From an uncultured Pelagibacteraceae bacterium (GTDB lineage Bacteria; Pseudomonadota; Alphaproteobacteria; Pelagibacterales; Pelagibacteraceae), in assembly GCA_902523895.1 (NCBI GenBank), contig CABZAZ010000004.1, forward strand, positions 32,491 through 96,490: a stretch of DNA of 64,000 nucleotides. The letters are read 5' to 3'. Shown here piece by piece: positions 19,140 to 33,454 of this stretch. The notes under the pieces are model-generated. The model did not search any database. It saw only the letters and a list, made by a program, of their open reading frames with translations, and had not been told where the DNA came from. The stretch's first letter is position 1. Every line of letters starts with the position of its first letter. Made by a program: the position numbers and the translations under genes.

Positions 19140-20378
19140 CTAATTGAATCTTGTTGAGCTATAAGGGGCTAAATTTAAATTGGTGTTTTCTTTAGCTATC
19201 ATTCCAGAGACAATCTTTCCAGATATTGGTCCTAATGTCCATCCTAAATGATGATGACCGAAACAATAGAATACATTTTTGTGATTTTTTGACGGACCCA
19301 TGACAGGTAAAAAATCAGGTAATGTTGGTCTAAATCCTAACCATTCATCCTCATGATCAGGTAAATCTCCCAACATATACTTAGCGTTATTAATCAAATT
19401 TTTAATACGCGATTTTGATAAAGGATTTTTCAATCCACCAAACTCGACTGTGCCTACAACTCTTAATCCTTGTTCCATTGGAGTAACTCCAAATCCTCGA
19501 TTTGAAAAAATAACTGGCCTTTGCAAAAGATGGTCGCAATCTTTAAAGTGAACATGATAACCACGCTCGGTATCTAAAGGTATTTTTTCATCTAAATTAT
19601 CAGTCAATTTTTTTGAAAAAGCTCCACAGGCTACTACCACTTTATCAAATAAAAATTTTTCAGACCCAGTTTTTAATATTGGTTGTTCATCTTGAAATTC
19701 TATACTTTTAATGTCCGTTTTTTTAAATTGCCCACCCTTTTTAAGAAATAAATCAAAAAATTTTAATAGAATTTTTTTTGGGTTCCTCGCATGTCTCGCG
19801 TAAGGATAATAAACACCAGCATGATAAAAAGGTTTTATGTTAGGCTCAAGATCGTGAATTTCTTTTTTATTCACAAGTTGTTGCTGAACTCCTAGTTCCT
19901 TCCTAACATTAATCTCCAATTCTCTACTTTTTAAATCTTGATCATTCCAAATATATAAAATACCTTTGTTTTCAACTAAACCTTCAATATCGACTTCATC
20001 AAATAACTCATCGTAAGCAGGTAAGGCTAAGTCTAAAATTTGGTGCATATTTTTTGCAGTATGCATCATTTTATTTTTGGTGGTATTCAATATAAATTTA
20101 ATAAACCAAGGGATCATTTTTGGAACATAATTCCATTTAAGAGCAAGGGGTCCTGTTGAACTCATTAACATTGCAGGAACATCCAGTAGAATGTCAGTTC
20201 TATTTAAAGATAATGAAGCATAGGGAGAAAAATGACCAGCATTTCCGTAAGATGCTACAGGGCTTCCTGGATTTTCTCTATCAAATATAGTTACATCAAA
20301 ACCTTTTTTCTGCAAAAATAAAGCATTGGAAATACCTTGAATACCTGCTCCAACTATACCTACCTTAAGTTTATTCAT
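19140..20378 (-). CDS. FAD-dependent oxidoreductase, D-amino-acid dehydrogenase-like
   Basis: VGIVGAGIQGISNALFLQKKGFDVTIFDRENPGSPVASYGNAG; GHHHLGWTLGPISGK. Confidence 0.85.
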   Translation of the reverse strand: MNKLKVGIVGAGIQGISNALFLQKKGFDVTIFDRENPGSPVASYGNAGHFSPYASLSLNRTDILLDVPAMLMSSTGPLALKWNYVPKMIPWFIKFILNTTKNKMMHTAKNMHQILDLALPAYDELFDEVDIEGLVENKGILYIWNDQDLKSRELEINVRKELGVQQQLVNKKEIHDLEPNIKPFYHAGVYYPYARHARNPKKILLKFFDLFLKKGGQFKKTDIKSIEFQDEQPILKTGSEKFLFDKVVVACGAFSKKLTDNLDEKIPLDTERGYHVHFKDCDHLLQRPVIFSNRGFGVTPMEQGLRVVGTVEFGGLKNPLSKSRIKNLINNAKYMLGDLPDHEDEWLGFRPTLPDFLPVMGPSKNHKNVFYCFGHHHLGWTLGPISGKIVSGMIAKENTNLNLAPYSSTRFN

Positions 20379-20428
20379 TTAAAGACTATATAATGAAATC
20401 TTAATTAAGATTAAGCGACAAATTATAC

Positions 20429-21553
20429 TTATGCAATGGATTGTTGACTATGAGTTTTGGCACTCATCACAATTCCAAATCCTATCATCGTGGCTAACAT
20501 TGATGAACCACCATATGACATTATCGGCAAAGGTGAACCTACAATAGGAAGTAAGCCTAGAACCATACTCATATTTATAACAACATATATAAAGATTGAT
20601 GTTCCAAAACTGTAACAGAATAATTTTGCAAAATAACTTCTAGAAAGCGCACCTATTCTGATAACTCGGTAAATTACTATACTATAAATCAAAAGTAACA
20701 AAACTGACCCTATAAAACCAAATTCTTCAGAAAAAAGGGTAAATATAAAATCTGTATGTTTCTCTGGAAGAAATTCTAGATAACTTTGTGTTCCTTTTAG
20801 AAAACCCTTACCAGTAAAACCTCCTGATCCGACTGCAATTTTAGATTGGATTATCTGATAACCAGCTCCTAAGGGATCTCTATCTGGATTTAAAAAAGTT
20901 AATACTCTAAGTTTTTGATAAGGTTTTAGAAAAGAAATGATAATTGGCAATGAAATGATTGATAGCAAACAAGAATAAAAAAAATATTTATGATTTAGTC
21001 CAGCAAACCACAAAACAACTATTCCACTTATCGCAATAAGTAACGAGGTACCTAAATCTGGTTGTATAATTACCAAACTCATTGGAACGAATATGATTAT
21101 TAAGGAGAAACAAATACTATAAAAAGAGTTAACATGTTGTGACTTCATTCTATGAAAATATTTTGCTAAACATAAAATGATAAAAATTTTCATCAATTCA
21201 GATGGTTGAATATTCAAAAAATATAAATCAATCCATCTTTTAGATCCTGACGCAGTAATACCAAAATTTATAGTCCAAATTAACATTCCTAAAATAACTG
21301 CGTAAGATAAATAACCGAGAGAGAACCAGAATTTTATGTTAATAAACGAAATTACAATCATCATTGAGAAGAAAACAATAAATTTGATAAAATGACTTTT
21401 TGTATGAAATAATACTTCACCTCCATCGGTAGAGTACATCGTTGCAAGGCTAATAAATCCTAAGATTAAAAGACATGATAAAAGTATATAATCTAAATTT
21501 CCAAATTTTTGGAAAAAACTATTTTTGTTATTAAATCTTCTGTATTGGTACAT
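20429..21553 (-). CDS. rodA: rod shape-determining protein RodA (SEDS family)
   Basis: SEDS motifs QPSELMKI, QPDLGT, LPIMSYGGSSML. Confidence 0.92.
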   Translation of the reverse strand: MYQYRRFNNKNSFFQKFGNLDYILLSCLLILGFISLATMYSTDGGEVLFHTKSHFIKFIVFFSMMIVISFINIKFWFSLGYLSYAVILGMLIWTINFGITASGSKRWIDLYFLNIQPSELMKIFIILCLAKYFHRMKSQHVNSFYSICFSLIIIFVPMSLVIIQPDLGTSLLIAISGIVVLWFAGLNHKYFFYSCLLSIISLPIIISFLKPYQKLRVLTFLNPDRDPLGAGYQIIQSKIAVGSGGFTGKGFLKGTQSYLEFLPEKHTDFIFTLFSEEFGFIGSVLLLLIYSIVIYRVIRIGALSRSYFAKLFCYSFGTSIFIYVVINMSMVLGLLPIVGSPLPIMSYGGSSMLATMIGFGIVMSAKTHSQQSIA

Positions 21554-21554
21554 T

Positions 21555-23429
21555 TTAGATATCCAAATATTTTTTGTTGTCGTAATTTTTTCTTATTTCG
21601 TGTCTATCAACAATCATTTTAAATAATTCTTTAGCAAATGGAGCTGCAACAGTTCCTCCAGAGCCACCATGTTCTATAATTATGCTTAGCGCATACCTTG
21701 GACTTTTGTAAGGTCCAAAAGCTACATATAAAGCATGATCTCTCTCTTCATAAGGAATTTCAAATGTTTTAAGATCTAACTCACGATCTCTTTCAGTAAT
21801 TTTTTTGACCTGTGAGGTTCCAGTTTTTCCAGCAAATTGATATTTAGGATCATCCAATCGAGATCTATAAGAAGTTCCTCTTACTTCGTTAGTTGAACTA
21901 AACATGGCGTCTTGAATAATTTTAATATTTCGAGACTTTTTAAATAATGGCATAAACTTATCTGCATATTGATTGTCATCATTTGCCACTATTTTAGGAT
22001 AAATTTTATATCCACCATTAGCTATTTGAGCAGTCATTAAACATAATTGTATCGGAGTTGTTTGAATAAAACCTTGACCAATACCAGTAATTATTGTTTC
22101 ACCAAGTACCCAGTTTCTTCCTAATGCATTTTTTTTCCACTCTGTATTGGGAATTAATCCCTTCTTTTCATTATCAAATATATTTCTAAAAACTCTCTGT
22201 CCCAATCCAAATTTTTTTGCAGTAACGCTTAATCTATCTACACCTAGCCTCCTTGCAACTTCATAAAAATATGTATCACATGATTGTTTCATTGCTTCTC
22301 TTAAATTTACGAATCCGTGTCCTTCTTTTTTCCAACAATGATAAGTTTGCCCATACAATTCCAATGGATTTTTGTGTCCTCTGCATTGGACTGTAAAATC
22401 TGGTCTAATAATTTCATTTTCTAAAGCTGATAAGGCAACAATAGGTTTTATGGTTGATCCTGGTGAGTAATTACCTGATAGTGATTTGTTAACTAGAGGT
22501 TTCATTGGATTATTCCTTATCAGTTGCCATTCATCTTGACTTATTCCAAATACAAAAGAATTAGGATCAAAAGATGGGGAAGAATGCATTGCAATTATTG
22601 CACCTGTGTAAATATCCATTACGCATATCGATCCTGCTCTTTCTTTTAGTAATTCATTAGTTAATTCCTGAATTTTGGTATCTACAGTAAGCTTGATTGT
22701 TTCTCCCTTGTCCCCTGTTTGAAATGCTAATTGACTAATCCTTCTACCATAAGCATTAACCTCGTATCGCTCTACAGAATTTGATCCAATTAATTTCTGT
22801 TCAAATGATTTTTCTAAACCAGTTTTTCCAACCTTTAATCCAGGGACAAATTTTTCTTTTATATTTTCATTTGTTAAAAGGTCATTTTCATTTGCCTGAC
22901 TTACATAGCCCAAAACATGAGTAAAATTCTCCTTATATGGATAATCTCTTGATATTGAAATAACTGGTTTAACTCCATTAAGGTCATACAGGTGGTTATT
23001 TATTTTTGAAAATTTTTCCCAACTTAAATTATCTGCTACAATTAATGTTTCCCAAGGTTTTATTTCATTCTTTTTTTTTACAATTTTTTTAAATTGTTTT
23101 TCACTTAATTCTAATAATTCTTTCACGCGAAAAATTACATATCTAAAATCCTCTACTTCCTCTGGTATAATATGAAGTTGATAAGCCTCAAAGTTTCCAG
23201 CAATAGTGTTTCCAAAATAGTCTTGAAATTCTCCTCTGATAGGAGGTAATTTCCATTCTCGAATTCTATTTTTATCTGAGAGTGTTAAATATTTTTTGTT
23301 CTCTTTAACTTGTAAAAAAAATAATCTACTAACTATCCCACCCAAAATAATAATCTTAGCAGCTGCCAGAATAAACATTCTTCGATTCAAGGAATTTAAT
23401 TTAGTTGCACTATCACTTATATTAATCAT
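21555..23429 (-). CDS. mrdA: penicillin-binding protein 2
   Basis: GNYSPGSTIKP (SxxK), KTGT, adjacent to rodA. Confidence 0.93.
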   Translation of the reverse strand: MINISDSATKLNSLNRRMFILAAAKIIILGGIVSRLFFLQVKENKKYLTLSDKNRIREWKLPPIRGEFQDYFGNTIAGNFEAYQLHIIPEEVEDFRYVIFRVKELLELSEKQFKKIVKKKNEIKPWETLIVADNLSWEKFSKINNHLYDLNGVKPVISISRDYPYKENFTHVLGYVSQANENDLLTNENIKEKFVPGLKVGKTGLEKSFEQKLIGSNSVERYEVNAYGRRISQLAFQTGDKGETIKLTVDTKIQELTNELLKERAGSICVMDIYTGAIIAMHSSPSFDPNSFVFGISQDEWQLIRNNPMKPLVNKSLSGNYSPGSTIKPIVALSALENEIIRPDFTVQCRGHKNPLELYGQTYHCWKKEGHGFVNLREAMKQSCDTYFYEVARRLGVDRLSVTAKKFGLGQRVFRNIFDNEKKGLIPNTEWKKNALGRNWVLGETIITGIGQGFIQTTPIQLCLMTAQIANGGYKIYPKIVANDDNQYADKFMPLFKKSRNIKIIQDAMFSSTNEVRGTSYRSRLDDPKYQFAGKTGTSQVKKITERDRELDLKTFEIPYEERDHALYVAFGPYKSPRYALSIIIEHGGSGGTVAAPFAKELFKMIVDRHEIRKNYDNKKYLDI

Positions 23430-23928
23430 CTAAACTTTTTAAATACCTCTTAAAAAAGATTGAAAATATTATGTAAAATAAAAATGTAAAAAAGTTATTC
23501 ACAATAAAAAGTGTAATATCCAGCTCGTAAGAAAAAAATAAAAATAGAACTGAAAAATTAATTGAATTAATTAAACTAATTATAAACAAAAAATAGAACC
23601 AATCTTTTATTAAATTTGGACTAAGTGTTATATTTCGAAGATAAGTCGCAAAGATACAAATTAAAATATATGATAAAGAACTTATACCTAATGGTAAACC
23701 AACAACAGCATCATTAAATAGTCCAGCTAAAAAAACTAAAAAATAATCAAACTTTTGGTAAGCTTTTAGAGCAAAATAAAAAATTAATATATATGGAAAA
23801 TTAAATGAAAAGTAGTCAATGTTAAGATAATTCAAATCAAATTCACTAAATACAGATATAAATAAAGCAAGAATTGGTAACCAAGTATAAACCTTGTACA
23901 ATAAATTTTTCTTTTGAAATCTAATCAC
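23422..23928 (-). CDS. mreD: rod shape-determining protein MreD
   Basis: Hydrophobic ~168-aa protein between mreC and mrdA. Confidence 0.75.
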   Translation of the reverse strand: MIRFQKKNLLYKVYTWLPILALFISVFSEFDLNYLNIDYFSFNFPYILIFYFALKAYQKFDYFLVFLAGLFNDAVVGLPLGISSLSYILICIFATYLRNITLSPNLIKDWFYFLFIISLINSINFSVLFLFFSYELDITLFIVNNFFTFLFYIIFSIFFKRYLKSLDD

Positions 23929-25141
23929 TTATCTTTCCTTTTCTCATAATGCATTCTTTATATTCTGGGGTGCCTACTTTAAAACCAGTGCTAAAGAGTT
24001 TTTTCGATTGACACTTAGAGCTATAGATTAAATTTAATCTTAAAAATTCTAACTCCTCTTGATCTAAATTATATTGTTGAATAAGATTTTTTTGAAAATC
24101 ATTTTCTTTTTTTAATATCTCAATTTGTTTATTTAATTCGTTAGTTAGAGAATTCAATTCCTTGTTTTCCTCTAGAAATTTAGTGTTACTTTCTTCTAAA
24201 ATTTGCAATTCATCACTTATTAGATTTAATTTTATTTGTTCGGTATCAGAAGAGACCTTTGTTTGATCATCTTCTTTAGTTTTAACAGATGTGGGAACGA
24301 GCTCGTCAATTTCCGCAAAAACGTATTTTAATTGAGTAAAATCACTGTAAAAGTTAATTAATATTTTTTCATTTTCATCTTTTAAATCAACTGTGCCTAC
24401 AGGAATTCCGCTTTTAAAGATTGAACCCGTTCCTGATGTATATGCAATTCCTTTATCATCGATTTTGTTTATTAAATCGTTTTTGATATATCTAATTTCA
24501 CCTTTTTTATCTCCATTACCGACTATAATTGCTTGAACATTTCCAGGTGTAATAGAAACAGGAATATTTGAATTTAAGTCGGTCAATAACAATACTCTTG
24601 AATTAGTATAATTAACTTCAATCACTCTTCCTACAAGATAGCTTCGATCATAAATATTTGTTCCTATTTTTATTTTCTCTTTGCTCCCTTTATTAATTAT
24701 AATTGACTTTAAAAAAGGACTTTTGTGATCGACAATTACCTTTGCTAAAATCTTGTTTGAAGTAATGGTATAACCATCAATTAGACTTTTAAGTTCATCA
24801 TTTTCGCTCTTAATTATTTTTGTTGAAATATTTTCAGATTTTAATTGATCTAACTCCTCTTTAGTTGTTTTAAACTCCTTATAAAAATTAGTGTATTCAG
24901 TTAAATTTAAATAAGAAGATTTAATAAAATTTTCTGGAATTGAAACTATAAAGGAAGATCGATAAACAATTTCTTTTATTACTGACTTTGTTACAGTTAT
25001 TGCCTTAAAATTAAAATTAGATAAAACAATTATAAAAATCGAAAAAAAAACTAAAGTTAATAAAGAAAATTTTTGTTTAGTGCTTTTTTTTAAAAAAGCA
25101 GATCTAATCGCAATAATAAAATCATCTCTGCTTTCAGCCAT
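23921..25141 (-). CDS. mreC: rod shape-determining protein MreC with long C-terminal extension
   Basis: MreC core (KVIVDHKSPFLKSIIINKGSKEKIKIGTNIYDRSYLVGRV); then extra coiled coil and a Cys motif. Confidence 0.85.
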   Translation of the reverse strand: MAESRDDFIIAIRSAFLKKSTKQKFSLLTLVFFSIFIIVLSNFNFKAITVTKSVIKEIVYRSSFIVSIPENFIKSSYLNLTEYTNFYKEFKTTKEELDQLKSENISTKIIKSENDELKSLIDGYTITSNKILAKVIVDHKSPFLKSIIINKGSKEKIKIGTNIYDRSYLVGRVIEVNYTNSRVLLLTDLNSNIPVSITPGNVQAIIVGNGDKKGEIRYIKNDLINKIDDKGIAYTSGTGSIFKSGIPVGTVDLKDENEKILINFYSDFTQLKYVFAEIDELVPTSVKTKEDDQTKVSSDTEQIKLNLISDELQILEESNTKFLEENKELNSLTNELNKQIEILKKENDFQKNLIQQYNLDQEELEFLRLNLIYSSKCQSKKLFSTGFKVGTPEYKECIMRKGKISD

Positions 25142-25146
25142 CTTTC

Positions 25147-27758
<2,612 letters not shown>

Positions 27759-27834
27759 AAAAAATTATTATGGAATATACAACCTATCGGTTAGATTGCA
27801 AAATAAATAACGAATTTTAGCCCCAATTTGACAC

Positions 27835-28509
27835 CTATGAAAAGAATTTAGGTTTTTCAAAAGCTGAATTAACAAACTTTGAATTTTTTGACAACCTAAG
27901 ACTAACATCCCGTAAATTTTTTCTCACATATTTATCTAAACTTGTTGGATACTTAAATTCTAATATACATATGTTTTTAAAATTTTTAACAATGTCAATT
28001 TGACTTAAATTATTGAGAAAAATACTTTTTAAGTTGTAATCAACAGTTGCTCTAATTTTTCCGTTTAAAGATATAAAATACTCTCTCTCATAGTGTGTTG
28101 TTAAAACTGGATAAATGACTTTTTTTTGTTTGAGTTTAAAGTTTAAAATTTCTTGAATTCTTTTTAAATTATCTAAATTTAAAAGATTTAAATTATTTAA
28201 TTTTTTTATTGAAATACTCTCTTTTTTAGTCTCAAATCCTTTTTTGCTTTTAATCTCAATGATCGGTTTAGTAATAATATTCTTATTTCCATACCACCTT
28301 ATTCTAATTTTTTTTTTATTACTCACTCCATCTAAATTTTGTCTTATTGAGACATAATCTTGTGTATCAAAGTATATTGAATTTACTTTTCGTAAAGGAT
28401 ATTGTGTTCTAAAAAATAACTTAGATCTTAATAATGAGTTTATCATAGCCAAATAATTGTTACTTCTAAATAACCATTTTCTCTCAAATCTCTTAATCTT
28501 ATTTTTCAT
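27835..28509 (-). CDS. VTC-domain (polyphosphate polymerase-like) protein
   Basis: KIRIRWYG, IEIKSKKG, TTHYEREYF, RATVDYNL, ILEFKYP, LSKNSKFV. Confidence 0.82.
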   Translation of the reverse strand: MKNKIKRFERKWLFRSNNYLAMINSLLRSKLFFRTQYPLRKVNSIYFDTQDYVSIRQNLDGVSNKKKIRIRWYGNKNIITKPIIEIKSKKGFETKKESISIKKLNNLNLLNLDNLKRIQEILNFKLKQKKVIYPVLTTHYEREYFISLNGKIRATVDYNLKSIFLNNLSQIDIVKNFKNICILEFKYPTSLDKYVRKNLRDVSLRLSKNSKFVNSAFEKPKFFS

Positions 28510-31135
28510 ACATTAAAGAGATAATTTTTTCTGATTTCATTACGACGATTTCATCTTCAGTGGATAATTTTGCAGTTTTATCTTGGATTGATTTTACTAA
28601 AAAATTTTTAATCTGATATTTTTTTGCATCAAGAAAAGGGAAATCATATTCTTTTTTTTTTTGATAAGCAGCAAAAGGAATTTTAACACCATCAAATTTA
28701 ATATTTTGAGAATAAACCTCTGAACCATCTTTGCTAATAATACCTGCATAAGAATTTATTCCAGTAACTTTATCAATATTTATTTCCGATTCTTCACCTG
28801 CACTAATAATTTTATCATTTATATTATTAAAATTTGCATTGTTGATAGTTACTTTAGACCCTGAAAAATCTATTGCATCATTATTGATATTTTTAAAATC
28901 TGACTTCGTGATTTTCCCTGCACTAAAATCAATATCTATTGCATCAGAAGATATGTTGTTATATTTAGCCTCAATTATTTCAAATTTTGACCTGAATATA
29001 TTTATTGCATCTTCAGAAAAAATATTTTTAAAACGAACATTTTTCATTTCAACTTCTGTCTGATGAAAATTAATTGATCCCAAAATTATGTATTCAGAAT
29101 TCTTTTCTAAATCAAAGCCACTTAGATAAGAAAATTCTGTGTTTTTGATTGAGGATATCTCTTTTGTATCACCTATCAAAATTCCCCCACCTAAATTTTC
29201 AGGTTCTCCAGAAATTATGACCACTTTGTTTTCGCCTCCAATTTGCCAAGGTGAATTTGAAATTATAAATGCTTTATTTGTGATTAATATTTTTTGACCC
29301 GGCTTTATTACAACTTTGAAGCCTTCTGGAATATATACATCTTTATCAATTATGACTTCATCACTTTTCAAAAAAAGATTATTTTCTGTTTGGATAAAGT
29401 AGTTTTTAAATACCTCAGAATTAAGGTTTTTAAAATTCTCATAAGAGTATTCTGAATTTAAATAATCTATTTTTGTCAAAATTTTTTCTTTACTAATTTT
29501 GTTAGTGAAAGCAACATGAGTACATATCAAATTTTTTTCTTTAGGTAATTTTACAGATGTATCAGAAAAAAAATTTAAATCTTTTCTTACATTAATTGTG
29601 ATATTTTGATCACTTTTCGTGCATATTACCTTATCTATAAATAGCGGTGAAAAGCTTAAAGAATTTAGCTCCTTCATACCTCGTATCATTAATTCGGAAT
29701 TATCTTTTTTTAATATTTGTACTTTTTGTACTTTTTCTATTTTTTTTCTAATATTTTTGGCATGGTAATAAAAATCAGACAATAAGAAATAATATAATCC
29801 TACTCCATAATTTCTTGCATTATCAAAATAAAAATAATCTGCATAGATATGTGAATTGAATTCCTCAATTTTATTTTTATTTTTAAATATGAAATTATCT
29901 AAATATGTTTTTTTACTAATTTTATTTAAATTCTCTACATACAAATTATAAAATGATTTATTTAAAGATTTATCCTTATTAAAAAAAATAATATTTAGCC
30001 AAGAGTAGCTAGAAATTTCTTCTCTTGATTTTGGCTTTAATACTTTATCAATTAAAATTCTATTATCGTAATTTTTAATATTTTTGTGATAATTTTGCTT
30101 CAATCTATGCCCATCAAATGGAATTGGCTCGAATAAACCATTAATAGGGTTATAATAAAATTTTACACTCTTTAATAATGAGCCGTGATATGTAGATGTT
30201 AAGTCTATTATAGCAAAATATGATGCCCATTTTTTAAGATCTAAAACTTCTTCTGGTGAAATTTTTTTATCTAAGAAGTCTCTTAATTTTTGAGAAGCGA
30301 TATTTAAAATATCTTTATTTTCACTTTTATTCCAAAATTGTTTATTATAAATTTCAAAAACAATATTTTCACTACCGTTCTCAATTTCTAAATTAGTAGT
30401 TAAATCCTCATCCAAACTAAAAATGGGTCCGTTCCTTCTCTTGTTTCTTTCGATTAATTCCTTACCGAAACCTTCCTCTAAAACATAAAGTCCTTTATCT
30501 TCACCATTTATTGATAAATTTAAAAATTCATATTTCAATTTTATTATATCAAGATCCTCTGCTAATTTATGAAAAATCCATTCATGTATATAATTTCTAG
30601 CCCTTGGTTTTTGTAAAGAAAATTTTTTTATTCCAAATATGTATTGATTTCTATCTAGCTCTATTTTATATGATGATTTCTCTTTGTCTTCCCAATGTAT
30701 TCTTCTGTCACCTTTAAGTCTTATATCTCCTCTATACTTTTTTTCGTTAAAAATGATATTGACTTTAATTTGAGGCATTTTATCTGATGAAGGTAAACCA
30801 TTAGTTTCTCTTTCTGTGTCAATCGCTTCTTTCCTTATTTTTTCTATTTTTAAAATATCGTCAAAACCTATCTCTAAATTTATCTTATCAATTTTATAAA
30901 AATTACTTTTAAAAGCCTTAAATGCTATTATTGGTAAATAAATATATTCTATTCTTCCACCTTCAGAAATATAATGTAAAAAATTTTTTTTCTTTTGTTC
31001 AAATGTTTGAGATTGCGAAATAGTAAAAAACAACAATAAAATTGCTATTAATGTAGAAAAAAAATAAAATTTAAGAAATCTATTAAAAGAAAAAAAATTT
31101 TTCTTACTCTTTTTTTCTTCCTTTTTTATTATCAT
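28499..31135 (-). CDS. CotH kinase family protein with C-terminal beta-helix-like region
   Basis: RLKGDRRIHW...SYKIELD...LSINGEDKGLYVLEEGFGKELIERN; C-terminal repeats of N-x-D-A-I-D. Confidence 0.82.
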   Translation of the reverse strand: MIIKKEEKKSKKNFFSFNRFLKFYFFSTLIAILLLFFTISQSQTFEQKKKNFLHYISEGGRIEYIYLPIIAFKAFKSNFYKIDKINLEIGFDDILKIEKIRKEAIDTERETNGLPSSDKMPQIKVNIIFNEKKYRGDIRLKGDRRIHWEDKEKSSYKIELDRNQYIFGIKKFSLQKPRARNYIHEWIFHKLAEDLDIIKLKYEFLNLSINGEDKGLYVLEEGFGKELIERNKRRNGPIFSLDEDLTTNLEIENGSENIVFEIYNKQFWNKSENKDILNIASQKLRDFLDKKISPEEVLDLKKWASYFAIIDLTSTYHGSLLKSVKFYYNPINGLFEPIPFDGHRLKQNYHKNIKNYDNRILIDKVLKPKSREEISSYSWLNIIFFNKDKSLNKSFYNLYVENLNKISKKTYLDNFIFKNKNKIEEFNSHIYADYFYFDNARNYGVGLYYFLLSDFYYHAKNIRKKIEKVQKVQILKKDNSELMIRGMKELNSLSFSPLFIDKVICTKSDQNITINVRKDLNFFSDTSVKLPKEKNLICTHVAFTNKISKEKILTKIDYLNSEYSYENFKNLNSEVFKNYFIQTENNLFLKSDEVIIDKDVYIPEGFKVVIKPGQKILITNKAFIISNSPWQIGGENKVVIISGEPENLGGGILIGDTKEISSIKNTEFSYLSGFDLEKNSEYIILGSINFHQTEVEMKNVRFKNIFSEDAINIFRSKFEIIEAKYNNISSDAIDIDFSAGKITKSDFKNINNDAIDFSGSKVTINNANFNNINDKIISAGEESEINIDKVTGINSYAGIISKDGSEVYSQNIKFDGVKIPFAAYQKKKEYDFPFLDAKKYQIKNFLVKSIQDKTAKLSTEDEIVVMKSEKIISLMYEK

Positions 31136-31848
31136 AAAGATAAGTCATCATTATATGCTAATACAACCTTAGAATTTTTAAATCTTTTCTTAATTTGACC
31201 TGACAACATAGACAGCTTTTCAAATTTTTTTGGTTTAACATCAAAATTTATAGTCGTATTATTTTCAGTTCTTGACATAGATATAAATTTTAACTCAGAA
31301 GAAACTTTTTTGATTTCATTGATAAGGTTGTTAATCTGCGTATCAGTAATATCTTGATCAATGATAATCCCAAGATTTATAGTTTCTTCAATATTTTTTT
31401 TGGATCTTTTCATATAACCTGAATAAAAAACGATTAAAATTAGTGCAAATACAATACCTACTGTTGTTATAACTAATTGATTTGCCCCACATCCTAAACC
31501 AATTGCAATGATTAAAAATAAGTATACCAATTCCTCTGGCTCTTTGATTGCAGCTCTAAATCTTACAATAGATAAAGCTCCTACTAAGCCAAGAGATAGT
31601 GCTAAAGAACTTTTTACAATCATAATTACAATACAAGTAGTAACAGCCAAAATGACAAAATTTTTTGAGAATTCCTTACGATTAGATAAAGATGATGAAA
31701 ATTTAATATAAAATAATTGAACAAAAAAACTTAAAATGACAGCACAAATTAAACTTAAAACAAAATTTGGAATATCAATCTGAACGTTTTGATTTATAAA
31801 AAAGTTTAAATCTCCTCTAGTAAGATTTTGAATTTGTTCCATAAACAA
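31132..31848 (-). CDS. DUF4956 family membrane protein
   Basis: GLVGALSIVRFRAAIKEPEELVYLFLIIAIGLGCGANQ. Confidence 0.85.
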   Translation of the reverse strand: MFMEQIQNLTRGDLNFFINQNVQIDIPNFVLSLICAVILSFFVQLFYIKFSSSLSNRKEFSKNFVILAVTTCIVIMIVKSSLALSLGLVGALSIVRFRAAIKEPEELVYLFLIIAIGLGCGANQLVITTVGIVFALILIVFYSGYMKRSKKNIEETINLGIIIDQDITDTQINNLINEIKKVSSELKFISMSRTENNTTINFDVKPKKFEKLSMLSGQIKKRFKNSKVVLAYNDDLSL

Positions 31849-31862
31849 TTTTTATATTTGTA

Positions 31863-32897
<1,035 letters not shown>

Positions 32898-32905
32898 TTA
32901 TAAAT

Positions 32906-33454
32906 TTATTTGAATGTTTGAGCACCTCTAGTCATGGCTATCGCTCCAGTCCTTGAAGTGCTTGTTAGACCAAAGGGTTTTAATTTTTTACTCATCTTAT
33001 CAATTTCTCTTCTTAAAGCAGTAATCTGAATAACAACAGACTTGCTTGTTTTATCCAAAATTACAGGATTAAACTTTTTACATTCTTTAATACATTTTTC
33101 TATTTTTTTTTTCTGTGCAACGATCTTGAGCAATGCCATCTCTTTAAAGATAACATTTTTATCTTCTCTTTTAAAATCTGCAACTTTATGGACTGGAACT
33201 AGTTTTTTAAGCTGAAGTTTAATTTGATCAATCACTTGTGGTGTTCCTGTTGTTACAATGGTTATTCTTGAAATATTTTTTGTTGCATCAACTTCTGCAA
33301 CTGCTAAAGACTCTATATTATATCCTCTGCCAGAAAATAACCCAACTACTCTAGCTAATACTCCAGACTCATTATCAACCCAAACAACAAATATATGAGT
33401 ATCTAATTTACCTTTTTTAGTGGGTATGCTGTATGCTGATTTTGGAGATGGCAT
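32906..33454 (-). CDS. ilvN: acetolactate synthase small subunit
   Basis: ACT domain: VDNESGVLARVVGLFSGRGYNIESLAV. Confidence 0.95.
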   Translation of the reverse strand: MPSPKSAYSIPTKKGKLDTHIFVVWVDNESGVLARVVGLFSGRGYNIESLAVAEVDATKNISRITIVTTGTPQVIDQIKLQLKKLVPVHKVADFKREDKNVIFKEMALLKIVAQKKKIEKCIKECKKFNPVILDKTSKSVVIQITALRREIDKMSKKLKPFGLTSTSRTGAIAMTRGAQTFK

